From the NCBI GenBank assembly GCA_035296965.1, contig DATGZX010000343.1, positions 1 through 39,386 of the forward strand: DNA of 39,386 nucleotides, in the 5' to 3' direction. The DNA comes from DATGZX01 sp035296965 (GTDB taxonomy: Bacteria > Planctomycetota > Planctomycetia > Gemmatales > Gemmataceae). The notes under the pieces are model-generated. The model was not told the origin of the DNA and searched no databases. It saw only the letters and a program-made list of their open reading frames with translations. Both the position numbers and the translations under genes were made by a program. Below are positions 8,569 to 15,484 of the stretch, one piece after another (positions within the stretch are counted from its first letter, which is position 1; each line of letters opens with the position of its first letter).

Positions 8569-9012
8569 TTACCTCGAAAGATCGATTTCGATCTTTTGTG
8601 TCCCAACATGGATTTCCTCATGCAACGGCGTTTGGCGCAGGTCGCGAAACTTGGGCGAGAACCGAGCGGGAGGTCGCTTCAGCACAGTTCCATCCCGGGC
8701 ACGCGGTGCCGAGTAAACCGCCATGTCCTCCACGATCACCGAATAGTGTCCCACGATCACGCCGGATTCATTGTCGTCGCTTTGCAGATCGAAGCGGCCC
8801 TGGTCATCGGTAGTTCCTTCAGCGCGCACGACCGAACGCCCCAGGTTCTCTGAGGGGACAAACGTGACCCGCACGTCGGCCAATGGCTGGCCGTTGCAGC
8901 GAACGACACCCTCCGCTTGCCCGCGCTGCACTGGTTTCCCGCAACCGGTAACAGCGACCAGCACCGCTCCCAAAAACGCATGCCTGACGGCACTCCTCGA
9001 CGGCGCTGTCAT
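8569..9012 (-). CDS. Lipoprotein with carboxypeptidase-regulatory-like domain, second gene of DUF1559 module B
   Basis: A 147-residue protein. After a short basic start comes a hydrophobic stretch and the lipobox AVTGCGKP. The mature domain reads AEGVVRCNGQPLADVRVTF, then GTTDDQGRFDLQSD and VGHYSVIVED: the transthyretin-like / carboxypeptidase-regulatory fold in which a prosthetic domain modifies or spaces surface proteins. The family is widespread in planctomycete lipoproteins. The ATG ending at 9012 is preferred over one nine codons upstream because GGAGAGG lies seven bases before it. The DUF1559 gene ends 29 bases upstream, so the two form a transcription unit. It is not obviously a close copy of the module A lipoprotein in sequence, only in size, lipobox and position. 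Confidence 0.85.
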   Translation of the reverse strand: MTAPSRSAVRHAFLGAVLVAVTGCGKPVQRGQAEGVVRCNGQPLADVRVTFVPSENLGRSVVRAEGTTDDQGRFDLQSDDNESGVIVGHYSVIVEDMAVYSAPRARDGTVLKRPPARFSPKFRDLRQTPLHEEIHVGTQKIEIDLSR

Positions 9013-9041
9013 CTTGGACCTCTCCGGAGGCGGATACACGA

Positions 9042-10031
9042 TTAATACGAAGGCACAACCTGGCCATCATTCCGGACACAAAGCAGTTGCAGAACTGTTT
9101 GCGGCAACGTGTCCGTGATGAATTGCACGGAACCGTCCGCCAGCGCGAAATTGGCTCCGCCGGTGTGGCCGCTCCCAAAGGCGCAAATGCGTAGCTCGTA
9201 ATACGGCAGATACGCGCTGTAAGTTGTGCCGAGCGCGGGGTAGGGCGCGGAAATCTTATAGTTGATGGGGGCGTAAGCGCTCTCGGTTACATCCCCGGCA
9301 GCTAGCCGGCCACCGGAATTGCCCCACCAACCGACGTCGCCCATGACGTCTATGAACTGGCCCGCGCCCGCGTTCGTCAACGGCGCACTATACGTGTCAT
9401 TGTTGTTGTCCACATGACTCCGTTCACCAAAGAGGATGGTGTTGGTAAGGCCGTCCGTAACATCCGCAATGCGCACAGCCTTGCCGTTCGGCGCCGTCTG
9501 CGACCCGGGGCCGATCACGAAAAACATGCCGTCGTTCGTCGCGAATTGGGGATCATAGGACTGCGAGCCGCCGTTGCCGCCGTAGCTGGTAATCCCGTAC
9601 CAGGTGGTGCCGCTGCTGTTAACGGGGTTTTGCGGAATCTGATCGGAAGGACAGACCAGGATCTTGAGAACATTCGCGGTAAGGGAGCTCTGTCCGCCGT
9701 TCGTGTTGTTGAGGGGATTGGTCTGATCCCATTGACTGTAAATATTGTTTTGTTCCAGGTAAGGGAGCAGGTAAACGAAGAGCGTTACCGGTTGATACTT
9801 CGGATGGCCGGTGGGAATAAGCAGCTGGTAAACGCCGGGCGGAAACGACTGGAACGCATCGTGGTAATTGTGGGCCGCCAGGGCAAGTTGCTTGAGATTG
9901 TTCGCGCACGAAATTCGACTCGCCGCTTCGCGCACCTTCTGGACGGCCGGCAAAAGGAGGCCGACGAGGACGGCGATGATGGCGATGACAACGAGAAGCT
10001 CGATGAGTGTGAAGGCAGCCCGGATACGCAT
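9042..10031 (-). CDS. DUF1559 protein with prepilin-type N-terminal cleavage motif (module B)
   Basis: A 329-residue DUF1559 protein beginning MRIRAAFTLIELLVV, again with Ala before the cleaved Phe, followed by a membrane helix, LLPAVQKVREAASRISCANN and LALAAHNYHDAFQSFPPG. The C-terminus has the family signature GHTGGANFALADGSVQFI. Expected processing is by the type IV prepilin peptidase, leaving the protein anchored with a periplasmic or surface globular domain. The frame extends upstream to 10154, but the ATG ending at 10031 gives the leader peptide and is preceded by GAGAG. It has a convincing promoter at 10075-10102 and the lipoprotein gene follows within 29 bases. It is paralogous to the gene at 6741-7700. 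No function is known for individual members. Confidence 0.93.
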   Translation of the reverse strand: MRIRAAFTLIELLVVIAIIAVLVGLLLPAVQKVREAASRISCANNLKQLALAAHNYHDAFQSFPPGVYQLLIPTGHPKYQPVTLFVYLLPYLEQNNIYSQWDQTNPLNNTNGGQSSLTANVLKILVCPSDQIPQNPVNSSGTTWYGITSYGGNGGSQSYDPQFATNDGMFFVIGPGSQTAPNGKAVRIADVTDGLTNTILFGERSHVDNNNDTYSAPLTNAGAGQFIDVMGDVGWWGNSGGRLAAGDVTESAYAPINYKISAPYPALGTTYSAYLPYYELRICAFGSGHTGGANFALADGSVQFITDTLPQTVLQLLCVRNDGQVVPSY

Positions 10032-10074
10032 GGGGAAACTCTCGGATGCGGGTAAAATGGATCGCAACCTAAGT

Positions 10075-10102
10075 GTTATATTCGCGCGGATATAGCGGTC
10101 AA
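10075..10102 (-). promoter_or_regulatory. Sigma70-type promoter of DUF1559 module B
   Basis: TTGACC (10102-10097) and TATAAC (10080-10075) on the minus strand, each five of six matches to consensus, with a 16-base spacer. The predicted start near 10068 gives a leader of about 37 bases before the ATG at 10031. This is the best promoter-like match I found in the window. Confidence 0.6.
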
Positions 10103-10205
10103 GACCAGGCACCAAACCGGCTTGCCCGGGCCCGGCGGGTGGCGAAATCGACATACTGGCAATGAGGCAGAGAGGCGTAGGCTCCCTATGAACCCTGGGA
10201 CAACA

Positions 10206-10250
10206 AAGGGGACGCGGACCGTTCTCGATTAGAACGGTCCGCGTCCCCTT
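10206..10250. repeat. Long palindromic element, copy 1
   Basis: Perfect 20-base arms (AAGGGGACGCGGACCGTTCT and its complement) around a five-base loop. A second copy with the same core lies at 12718-12764. It begins just past the stop of the DUF1697 gene (10257, read leftward) and could stop transcription, but there is no T-run on that side. Identical arms at two unrelated sites argue for a REP-like or miniature mobile palindrome. Confidence 0.85.
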
Positions 10251-10256
10251 GGTTCG

Positions 10257-10793
10257 TCACGTCATGGTCCCCAGTTTAAGGATCGTGTTCCAATTGCGGC
10301 CGGTGCCGCGCGTGCCGAGCTTTCGCTCGATTAAGGTGTTCGTCAGCTTGGAGTCGCCGATTCCAGCGGGATAGACGGCATAGAGATGGTTCCCGTCGGC
10401 GCGGACGACCTCTGGGCCATTGATTGCGGCCTGGAGGGCTTGCACGTCTTTTGCTGCCGGCGTTGCTTTCAAGAAGATGACAAGAAGATGGCTCGGGTCA
10501 TGCTTGGCTGCGTCGGGAAACGGATTGCGGCTGACGACCGCCTCCCATTCAATCGCGCTGCGGACGAGAAAGTCGATCGACAGGTCAAAGCGCTTTTTGG
10601 TTTCAGCCTCGAGCAGTTGCTCGAGCTTCGCGCCTGTCCGTCGATCGCTTCGGAAAACGAGGTTGCCGCTTTGTAGCAACGATTTCGCGTCAGCGAACCC
10701 CAACGCCACGAGAAGATCGCGCAGATCGGCCATCGGGATCTTGTTTCGTCCACCGACGTTTATCCCGCGCAAAAGTGCGACATGAGTTGACAT
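10257..10793 (-). CDS. DUF1697 family protein
   Basis: A complete 178-residue DUF1697 protein. It opens with the family hallmark HVALLRGINVGGRNKIPM and continues with LLVALGFADAKSLLQSGNLV, the typical DLSIDFLVRSAIEWEAVV core, and the ending TRGTGRNWNTILKL. The size matches the family. DUF1697 proteins are soluble, cytoplasmic and structurally known, but have no assigned activity. The ATG ending at 10793 is the first codon of the conserved motif region. It stands alone, divergent from the membrane protein at 10994 and followed by a palindromic repeat. Confidence in family is high, in role nil. Confidence 0.93.
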   Translation of the reverse strand: MSTHVALLRGINVGGRNKIPMADLRDLLVALGFADAKSLLQSGNLVFRSDRRTGAKLEQLLEAETKKRFDLSIDFLVRSAIEWEAVVSRNPFPDAAKHDPSHLLVIFLKATPAAKDVQALQAAINGPEVVRADGNHLYAVYPAGIGDSKLTNTLIERKLGTRGTGRNWNTILKLGTMT

Positions 10794-10993
10794 GATTGAT
10801 TGCTATCAAGCCGGCGGGCGCGCGTCAAACATACCTTGCAACTGCTGCAGCTTCAAGTACAGCTGCGCCCGCAACGGCACCACGCGCGTGAGGACATACC
10901 TGGTGGCACCATCGGCATCTTTCGACATTCTGCATAGAATCTCCCCCTGGGAAAGGTCACAAGGGCCAGGGCGGCGTCGAAAAGGGGATCGCC

Positions 10994-11746
10994 ATGTGTT
11001 TCTCAGCGGAAGCGAGTTTCAGCGCCAGTGCCGTGTTGCTGCCCGCCGGCGCCTACTGCGTCAGCCGGGCGGTCCGAGGAAATTGGCGCTTTCTTCCTCT
11101 GGGGATAATACCCATCGCCTTCAGCGTTCAGCAAGCCGCCGAGGGGTTCGTGTGGCTGGGCGTGACCCACGACCACCCCGCCATGGTCGCATCGTCGGCA
11201 GTGATTTTTCTGTTCTTCGCCCTGGCCTTCTGGCCGATCTGGATTCCCTTGAGCCTGTTGCTGCCGGAGAACCGCCGGCCTGCGAAACGGGTGCTCCTGG
11301 CGCTGGTGGTCCTGAGCCCTGTGTGGTTATGGTTGTATGCCCCCCTGGCCATCGATCCTGACCGTTGGTTGTCCACCACGGTCGTTCACCATTCCATTGC
11401 TTATGACATGAGCAACCTGCCGGCACTCCAGGTAGCCCCACGTGGGGTCTGGCGCGCCGGCTACCTGGTATTCATCTGCCTGCCGCTGCTCGTCGCCAGA
11501 CCCGGCACCGGCGGCAACGCTGTGCGCCTCGGCGCGGGCCTGCTGGTCGCCGCGCTGTTCGCGGTTAGTTACCTTGTGTTCTGGTATGCGTTCACATCCG
11601 TCTGGTGTTTTTTCGCCGCCCTGGTGTCGCTCTTGCTCGCGCTGGCATTTTCCCGCTTACCCGGGCGCGAGGGCAATTATGCTGGCGGCAAGGCTGACAG
11701 CCGCTCGGTTGAGATCGAGCACTGGACCACGCCAACCGTTTCCTAG
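10994..11746 (+). CDS. DUF6629-type integral membrane protein
   Basis: A 250-residue polytopic membrane protein. The first residues, MCFSAEASFSASAVLLPAG, match the very conserved N-terminus (MCFSAxASF) of a bacterial membrane family catalogued as DUF6629. I count about seven hydrophobic segments, including FLFFALAFWPIWIPLSLLL, VLLALVVLSPVWLWLY and SYLVFWYAFTSVWCFFAALV, and a conserved-looking HHSIAY in a loop. AAGGGGAT precedes the ATG at a good distance. Its substrate or activity is unknown. The acyl-ACP desaturase starts 94 bases downstream on the same strand, so co-transcription is possible. The C-terminal 25 residues are polar. Confidence 0.8.
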   Translation: MCFSAEASFSASAVLLPAGAYCVSRAVRGNWRFLPLGIIPIAFSVQQAAEGFVWLGVTHDHPAMVASSAVIFLFFALAFWPIWIPLSLLLPENRRPAKRVLLALVVLSPVWLWLYAPLAIDPDRWLSTTVVHHSIAYDMSNLPALQVAPRGVWRAGYLVFICLPLLVARPGTGGNAVRLGAGLLVAALFAVSYLVFWYAFTSVWCFFAALVSLLLALAFSRLPGREGNYAGGKADSRSVEIEHWTTPTVS

Positions 11747-11840
11747 CAAACGCAAGAAGTACCTCGGCAAAAAGTACTATAAAAACACTCTATCGAAATC
11801 ACCGTTGGAGCACGCCAAGCAATCACAAGGACAAGCACCC

Positions 11841-12674
11841 ATGAAGGAATTGACGCACGCCGGCAACCCGGAGTTGGAAGTTGCCCTTTGGCGGTTGTAC
11901 CGGGATTTTTTCGATATGGCCGAGAGGAAGCGGCGCTGGAACATCCGAGAGGATATCCCCTGGGGCCAGTGCAACCGCGGGCTCGACCCTGCCGTTGCCG
12001 ACGTGGTGGAATCCTTCTGCGCCGTCGAGCTGTACTTGCCCGACTATGTCTCCCGGATCCTGCCAATGGTCCGCGCCAGCCGCGGGCGGACCTGGTTCTA
12101 CGCCAACTGGGGCTACGAGGAGTCCAAGCACTCGCTGGCCCTGGGCGATTGGCTGCTAAAGTCAGGCCAGCGCAGCGATGAGCAGATGGCCGACCTGGAA
12201 GGCATGGTATATGAGCGGCAATGGAACCTGCCGCACGACAGCGCCCTGGGAATGCTGGTTTACGCCATGGTGCAGGAGCGGGCCACGGCACTGAACTACC
12301 GCAACCTGCGGCTGCAAATCCAGCAGCGCGGAGGTGACCCGGCACTGGAGCGGCTGTTGATGCTGGTGGCCGTGGACGAGCAGGCCCACTATGCCTTTTT
12401 CCAGGAGTGCGTTGGCCTGTTCTTCAAGCACGATCCGGAAGGGACGCTGGAGCAGCTGCGGCGGGTTATGAACAACTTTGCCATGCCCGCCATTAGCGAT
12501 CTTGCCTGCGGCCGACAACGAGTCGCCCGGGTCAAGGAACTGGGGATTTTCGACGAGGACCAGTACTACCGTGACGTCTACCTGCCCATCCTGGAGGCCC
12601 TGGGGGTAGAGCGCCGCGAGATGCGCAACCGGCAACCAACCCGCAAAGCCGCACCGAGCCGACAGACGCCTTGA
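11841..12674 (+). CDS. Acyl-ACP desaturase (ferritin-like di-iron, FA_desaturase_2)
   Basis: A 277-residue soluble di-iron enzyme that would introduce a double bond into acyl chains on acyl carrier protein using O2 and reduced ferredoxin. All six predicted ligands are present at family spacing: Glu63 (AVELYLPDY), Glu94 and His97 (YEESKH), Glu146 (MVQERAT), and Glu180 with His183 (VDEQAHY). It is shorter than plant stearoyl-ACP desaturases, as bacterial members are. The start is the ATG at 11841, preceded by AAGGA; the frame is open further upstream but overlaps the membrane protein. Chain length and position of desaturation cannot be read from sequence. Aerobic desaturases of this soluble type are best known from plants and actinobacteria. 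A relaxed role as an N-oxygenase or other ferritin-like oxidase is possible. Confidence 0.85.
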   Translation: MKELTHAGNPELEVALWRLYRDFFDMAERKRRWNIREDIPWGQCNRGLDPAVADVVESFCAVELYLPDYVSRILPMVRASRGRTWFYANWGYEESKHSLALGDWLLKSGQRSDEQMADLEGMVYERQWNLPHDSALGMLVYAMVQERATALNYRNLRLQIQQRGGDPALERLLMLVAVDEQAHYAFFQECVGLFFKHDPEGTLEQLRRVMNNFAMPAISDLACGRQRVARVKELGIFDEDQYYRDVYLPILEALGVERREMRNRQPTRKAAPSRQTP

Positions 12675-12717
12675 GTTCGATCCAGAGACGCCTGCCGAAG
12701 TACTTCTCAGCTTGAGC

Positions 12718-12764
12718 AAAGGGGACGCGGACCGTTTTCGACAAGAACGGTCCGCGTCCCCTTT
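12718..12764. repeat. Long palindromic element, copy 2
   Basis: Perfect 19-base arms (AAAGGGGACGCGGACCGTT and complement) around a nine-base loop, the same core as 10206-10250. It starts 43 bases after the desaturase stop. A hairpin of this size could act as a terminator or protect the 3' end of the mRNA, but the shared sequence points to a dispersed repeat family. The two copies enclose 2.5 kb with three intact genes. Confidence 0.85.
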
Positions 12765-13264
12765 GTGCGCCGTCCCGTCGACGGCGTTTATCCTGTCACC
12801 GGGTCGATTTTGGTGGGACAAATCTCGTTAAACGCGGTTCCTATCATGCCTAGCTGGATCTAGAATCGAGTTATCGGGATGGCGGGCGCCATGATCTGCC
12901 GCTCCTCTTGGTGATCCGCGGTTTCGGCCAGCCAACGGCGAAACCAAGCATGACTACCTGCGAGATTGCAGATCCAACCTCAGCTAGGCATTGGGGCGCG
13001 CTCCCTGCCTTCTCGCGCCAGTGTAATCCAGGGCAACTTGGTTGCGCGAACGCCATCGGCCCGTCCTGGGAGCAGCGAGAGCTATTGCAGCGTAGCACAA
13101 GCTGACAGCTTGTGCCCCAAACCCTGAGATCGGCCCGTCTTGTGTGCGGGGATATCTATTGCAACGTGAGCAATTCTGCTGCCAGAACGAGCGGGCTGAG
13201 AACGGTGCGTCGCTGAGCGATTCACGCTGATCGCGCACTGCCGCCAGAACGAAGTGAGGATTCG
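12765..13264. other. Gene-poor region with possible eroded coding sequence
   Basis: No intact gene is recognisable. A short plus-strand frame around 12908-13105 contains MTTCEIADPTSARHWGAL, faintly similar to the start of phage Rha-type regulators (MTTxEIAxxTxxRH), but it lacks the rest of the domain. A 9-bp inverted repeat with a three-base loop lies at 13095-13115. The remainder shows nothing I can support. Confidence 0.45.
13095..13115. repeat. Short hairpin (9-bp arms)
   Basis: GCACAAGCT, loop GAC, AGCTTGTGC. A stable small hairpin in gene-poor DNA, without a following T-run. It may be a REP-type palindrome or a remnant terminator. Confidence 0.5.
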
Positions 13265-13564
13265 ATGGCACAACCCTGGGATCGATTGCCGGGCGAATCC
13301 GCCAAGGCGTTCGCGGCCTTCTTTCAATACCGGAACCTGGGATCGCGACGAAGTCCCAACGGGCCATGGTCGGGCCTTGATGAAGTTGAAGCTTATGACA
13401 TTGTGAGGATCAAGATAGTATTCGATGACCGAGTCGACAACACCCTGGTGGCAGTCGTGAGCGTGCGGATGCGTCCTATTTGCGTCCTATTTGCGTCCTA
13501 TTCATGTCCTAATAGGTCGCCCGAGAAGCGGAGAGTAACTTGCTTAAGCGCAGCGCCTTGGTAG
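13265..13564 (+). pseudogene. Possible remnant of a phage terminase-small-subunit-like gene
   Basis: The frame from the ATG at 13265, preceded by GTGAGGA, begins QPWDRLPGESAKAFAAFFQY and continues RNLGSRRS. This resembles the opening of phage-type helix-turn-helix proteins annotated as terminase small subunits, which commonly start with a PWxRxPGEsxxAyxAF pattern. After about 35 residues the similarity stops. The rest of the frame passes through the 11-bp tandem repeat at 13470-13513, which cannot be family sequence. I read it as a truncated relic rather than a working 99-residue gene; the family assignment rests on memory of the pattern and is uncertain. Confidence 0.45.
13470..13513. repeat. 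11-bp tandem repeat, about four copies
   Basis: TGCGTCCTATT occurs three times head to tail (13470-13480, 13481-13491, 13492-13502), followed by a degenerate fourth copy, CATGTCCTAAT. The unit is not a multiple of three, so copy-number change shifts any reading frame across it. It is too short and spacerless to be CRISPR. Confidence 0.9.
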
Positions 13565-13629
13565 AGTGGTAATTTCCACATTGGCTCGATCCACCGACGC
13601 ATGGCAGAGAATCGTAGGGGAGCCGTTCC

Positions 13630-14433
13630 ATGGGCACATTCTCCTCCGCATTCGAGGACCCGCGGTTTGTAGCGCGCATTGGGCGGTTGAGTCTAGCCTC
13701 CGACCTTCTCTGGTACGCTGCCGTGGCGATCGGCGTCGGCGCCGCCGTGATCGCTGCCTTGCTTTACGGCCGCGAAGATCCGGCATCCGGCAAATTCTGG
13801 GCTTACGCTGGTCTCATGTTGCGGGTTGGGCTCTATGCTTGGGCTCGGGACGGATTGCGCGGTCGAGGCGGCGAAACATTGTGGCGGCTTCTGATCATGG
13901 GTCTCGTTGCCGGCACATTCGAACTACTTATCGATTGGGCGCTAATCCATTGGGTCCACAACGGCAAACTCGTTTACCTAACCGGCAACGATGTCGTCCT
14001 CCTGGGCTCGCCAATCTGGATGCCCGTCGCCTGGGCCTGTGTCATCACCGACATGGGCTACATGGCTTTGAGGTTGTATGGAATCCTCCAGCCCCGGCTT
14101 GGTATCACGGGCGCGGCCGGTCTCAGCTCACTTGTTGTTGGTATTTCCGGGGCCGTCATGGTTGGCTTCTACGAGGAGTTGGCATTCCGCGCTTATTGGT
14201 GGGAGTACCAAAAAGCCTGCGTCATGGTTACGCAGCACTGTGCCCTGTACGTTCCGCTGGGCGAAGCTTTGATGTTCGCCGCGATCTTGCCCATCGGCGT
14301 CCGGACACTCGAACTCGACGAAGACCAACCCCTAGCGGGAACTCTCCTCGGCGGTGCCTGCTTTGCCGTGGCTATCGCTGGGGGCTATGCGGTGAGTTAT
14401 TTTCTGCTGGAATTCGGCAGGACCCCCTCATGA
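13630..14433 (+). CDS. Polytopic membrane protein of unknown family
   Basis: A 267-residue protein with about seven hydrophobic helices, for example LLWYAAVAIGVGAAVIAALL, LLIMGLVAGTFELLIDWAL, WMPVAWACVITDMGYMALRL and GGACFAVAIAGGYAVSYFLL. Polar or charged residues sit inside helices (FELLIDWALIHWVHNGK, GFYEELAFRAYWWEY), which is more like an enzyme or transporter than a simple anchor. The paired Glu in FYEELAFR recalls the EExxxR motif of CPBP-type intramembrane proteases, but the spacing and the missing downstream His motifs do not convince me. The ATG follows AGGGGAG at a good distance. The acetoacetate-decarboxylase-like gene starts 79 bases downstream, so the two are probably co-transcribed. 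I do not recognise a function. Confidence 0.75.
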   Translation: MGTFSSAFEDPRFVARIGRLSLASDLLWYAAVAIGVGAAVIAALLYGREDPASGKFWAYAGLMLRVGLYAWARDGLRGRGGETLWRLLIMGLVAGTFELLIDWALIHWVHNGKLVYLTGNDVVLLGSPIWMPVAWACVITDMGYMALRLYGILQPRLGITGAAGLSSLVVGISGAVMVGFYEELAFRAYWWEYQKACVMVTQHCALYVPLGEALMFAAILPIGVRTLELDEDQPLAGTLLGGACFAVAIAGGYAVSYFLLEFGRTPS

Positions 14434-14512
14434 CGGCCCCAGGCTCAGTGCCCGACAATCCAACTCCATGCGCCTTGATGGTGCGCGTCTCCTGTGTCCG
14501 GTAGGGAACGCC

Positions 14513-15457
14513 ATGGGCTCTTTGTATGTCAAGTTATTGGGGGCGTGCCATCAGGCTTTGTGCGCGGTCTTTGCCGCCCTCGGCAGCGTTGGGCGCGGCC
14601 CCACGCGCGCCGGTACCGGCCAAAGAGACTCCTGGAAGGGCTGGGATGCCTTGGAACTCTCGGGTCGCTCGCCTGCCACAACGCGAGAGAGACTGCTGTT
14701 CCCGGAACACTCGGTGGATGTCGTGGGCGAGTATTCGGCAGCAGTGGTACCCTGGCCCATGAAAGCGGCAGCAGTGCAGGCCATGTTGCCCAGGGAGCTT
14801 GAGCTGGGCCCACAAAGTCTAACTCCCTCAGGTCAGCATCCAGTCCTCTGGGTCTTCGGCCGCCAGAGGTCCGTGCGTCCTAATTTCCTGAAAGTGCGCG
14901 GCATGCGCTACTCGGAATTCATCGTTGCCATCCCGTATGTGCAGTGGGTCTCGACAGTGAATGCTTACCGCGGGCCATTCACATTTCTGCCGCGGCTGTA
15001 CCTCGACCATCCGTTCCCGGTAATACTTGGCATACTCTTCGGACTGGCGAAGCGCTGGTGCCGTTTTCGGCAGGATGATCATTCGGACGACTTGAGCAGC
15101 CTCTTCGGCATTTCGTCGATCGTGAGAGGCCGGTTCACGCCGCATGGGCCGGTGTTGACGCCAACACAATTTCCCCTATTTGCAGGAATGCGACCGGCCT
15201 TTGAACAACCTCTCATCGACAAACCCGTGTTGGGCCCGCTCCTGGGTGCTTATTTCGACTGGGAATTGGATCGGGCGTGGATGCAAGCTCTGGATGCGGA
15301 AGTGGAAATCCAACAGGCATTCCTTCCCGGCCTGGCAAAGGAGGGCTACGAGGTGAAGGGGATCGATCAAGTGCCGCTAGGCGCGTTCTGCTTTCTCGTT
15401 CCCTGGACCGTGACGTTGCCTTTCCTGCCTTCGGCCTTGAGGACACAAGTTGTCTGA
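14513..15457 (+). CDS. Acetoacetate decarboxylase-like protein
   Basis: A 314-residue protein with the acetoacetate decarboxylase (ADC) fold pattern in its second half: GMRYSEFIVAIPYVQW, then FLPRLYLDHPFPVILGILFGLAKRW. Lys180 in GLAKRW falls where the ADC Schiff-base lysine is expected (GxPKK in classical enzymes), and Glu135 in YSEF matches the conserved Glu strand. The first 70 residues are not typical and include a weakly hydrophobic stretch. ADC superfamily members include decarboxylases, aldolase-dehydratases and cyclases on beta-keto or polyketide-like acids, so the reaction is open. I prefer the ATG at 14513, with AGGGA six bases upstream; the frame is open to an earlier ATG at 14468. 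It follows a membrane protein and converges on a FAD oxidoreductase 27 bases away. Confidence 0.75.
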   Translation: MGSLYVKLLGACHQALCAVFAALGSVGRGPTRAGTGQRDSWKGWDALELSGRSPATTRERLLFPEHSVDVVGEYSAAVVPWPMKAAAVQAMLPRELELGPQSLTPSGQHPVLWVFGRQRSVRPNFLKVRGMRYSEFIVAIPYVQWVSTVNAYRGPFTFLPRLYLDHPFPVILGILFGLAKRWCRFRQDDHSDDLSSLFGISSIVRGRFTPHGPVLTPTQFPLFAGMRPAFEQPLIDKPVLGPLLGAYFDWELDRAWMQALDAEVEIQQAFLPGLAKEGYEVKGIDQVPLGAFCFLVPWTVTLPFLPSALRTQVV

Positions 15458-15484
15458 TTGGTCGATAACGCACTGCGGCTCTGA

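Noticed and set aside
10206..10250. Calling the palindromes simple rho-independent terminators
   Set aside because: No T-run follows on the transcribed side and the same arms recur at a second, unrelated gene end, so a repeat family is the better description.
11442..12674. A longer 410-codon version of the desaturase
   Set aside because: The extra N-terminal part overlaps the membrane protein in another frame and is not family sequence; the ATG at 11841 has a ribosome site and starts the conserved region.
13470..13513. CRISPR-like repeats
   Set aside because: The 11-base units abut each other without spacers and there are no cas genes.
13545..13580. A tRNA-like TGGTAGAGTGGTA stretch
   Set aside because: It resembles a tRNA D-loop, but no acceptor stem, anticodon arm or T-loop can be drawn around it.
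14160..14190. CPBP intramembrane protease motif in the membrane protein (FYEELAFR)
   Set aside because: Only the Glu pair and Arg fit; the later conserved His and Asn motifs of that family are not evident.
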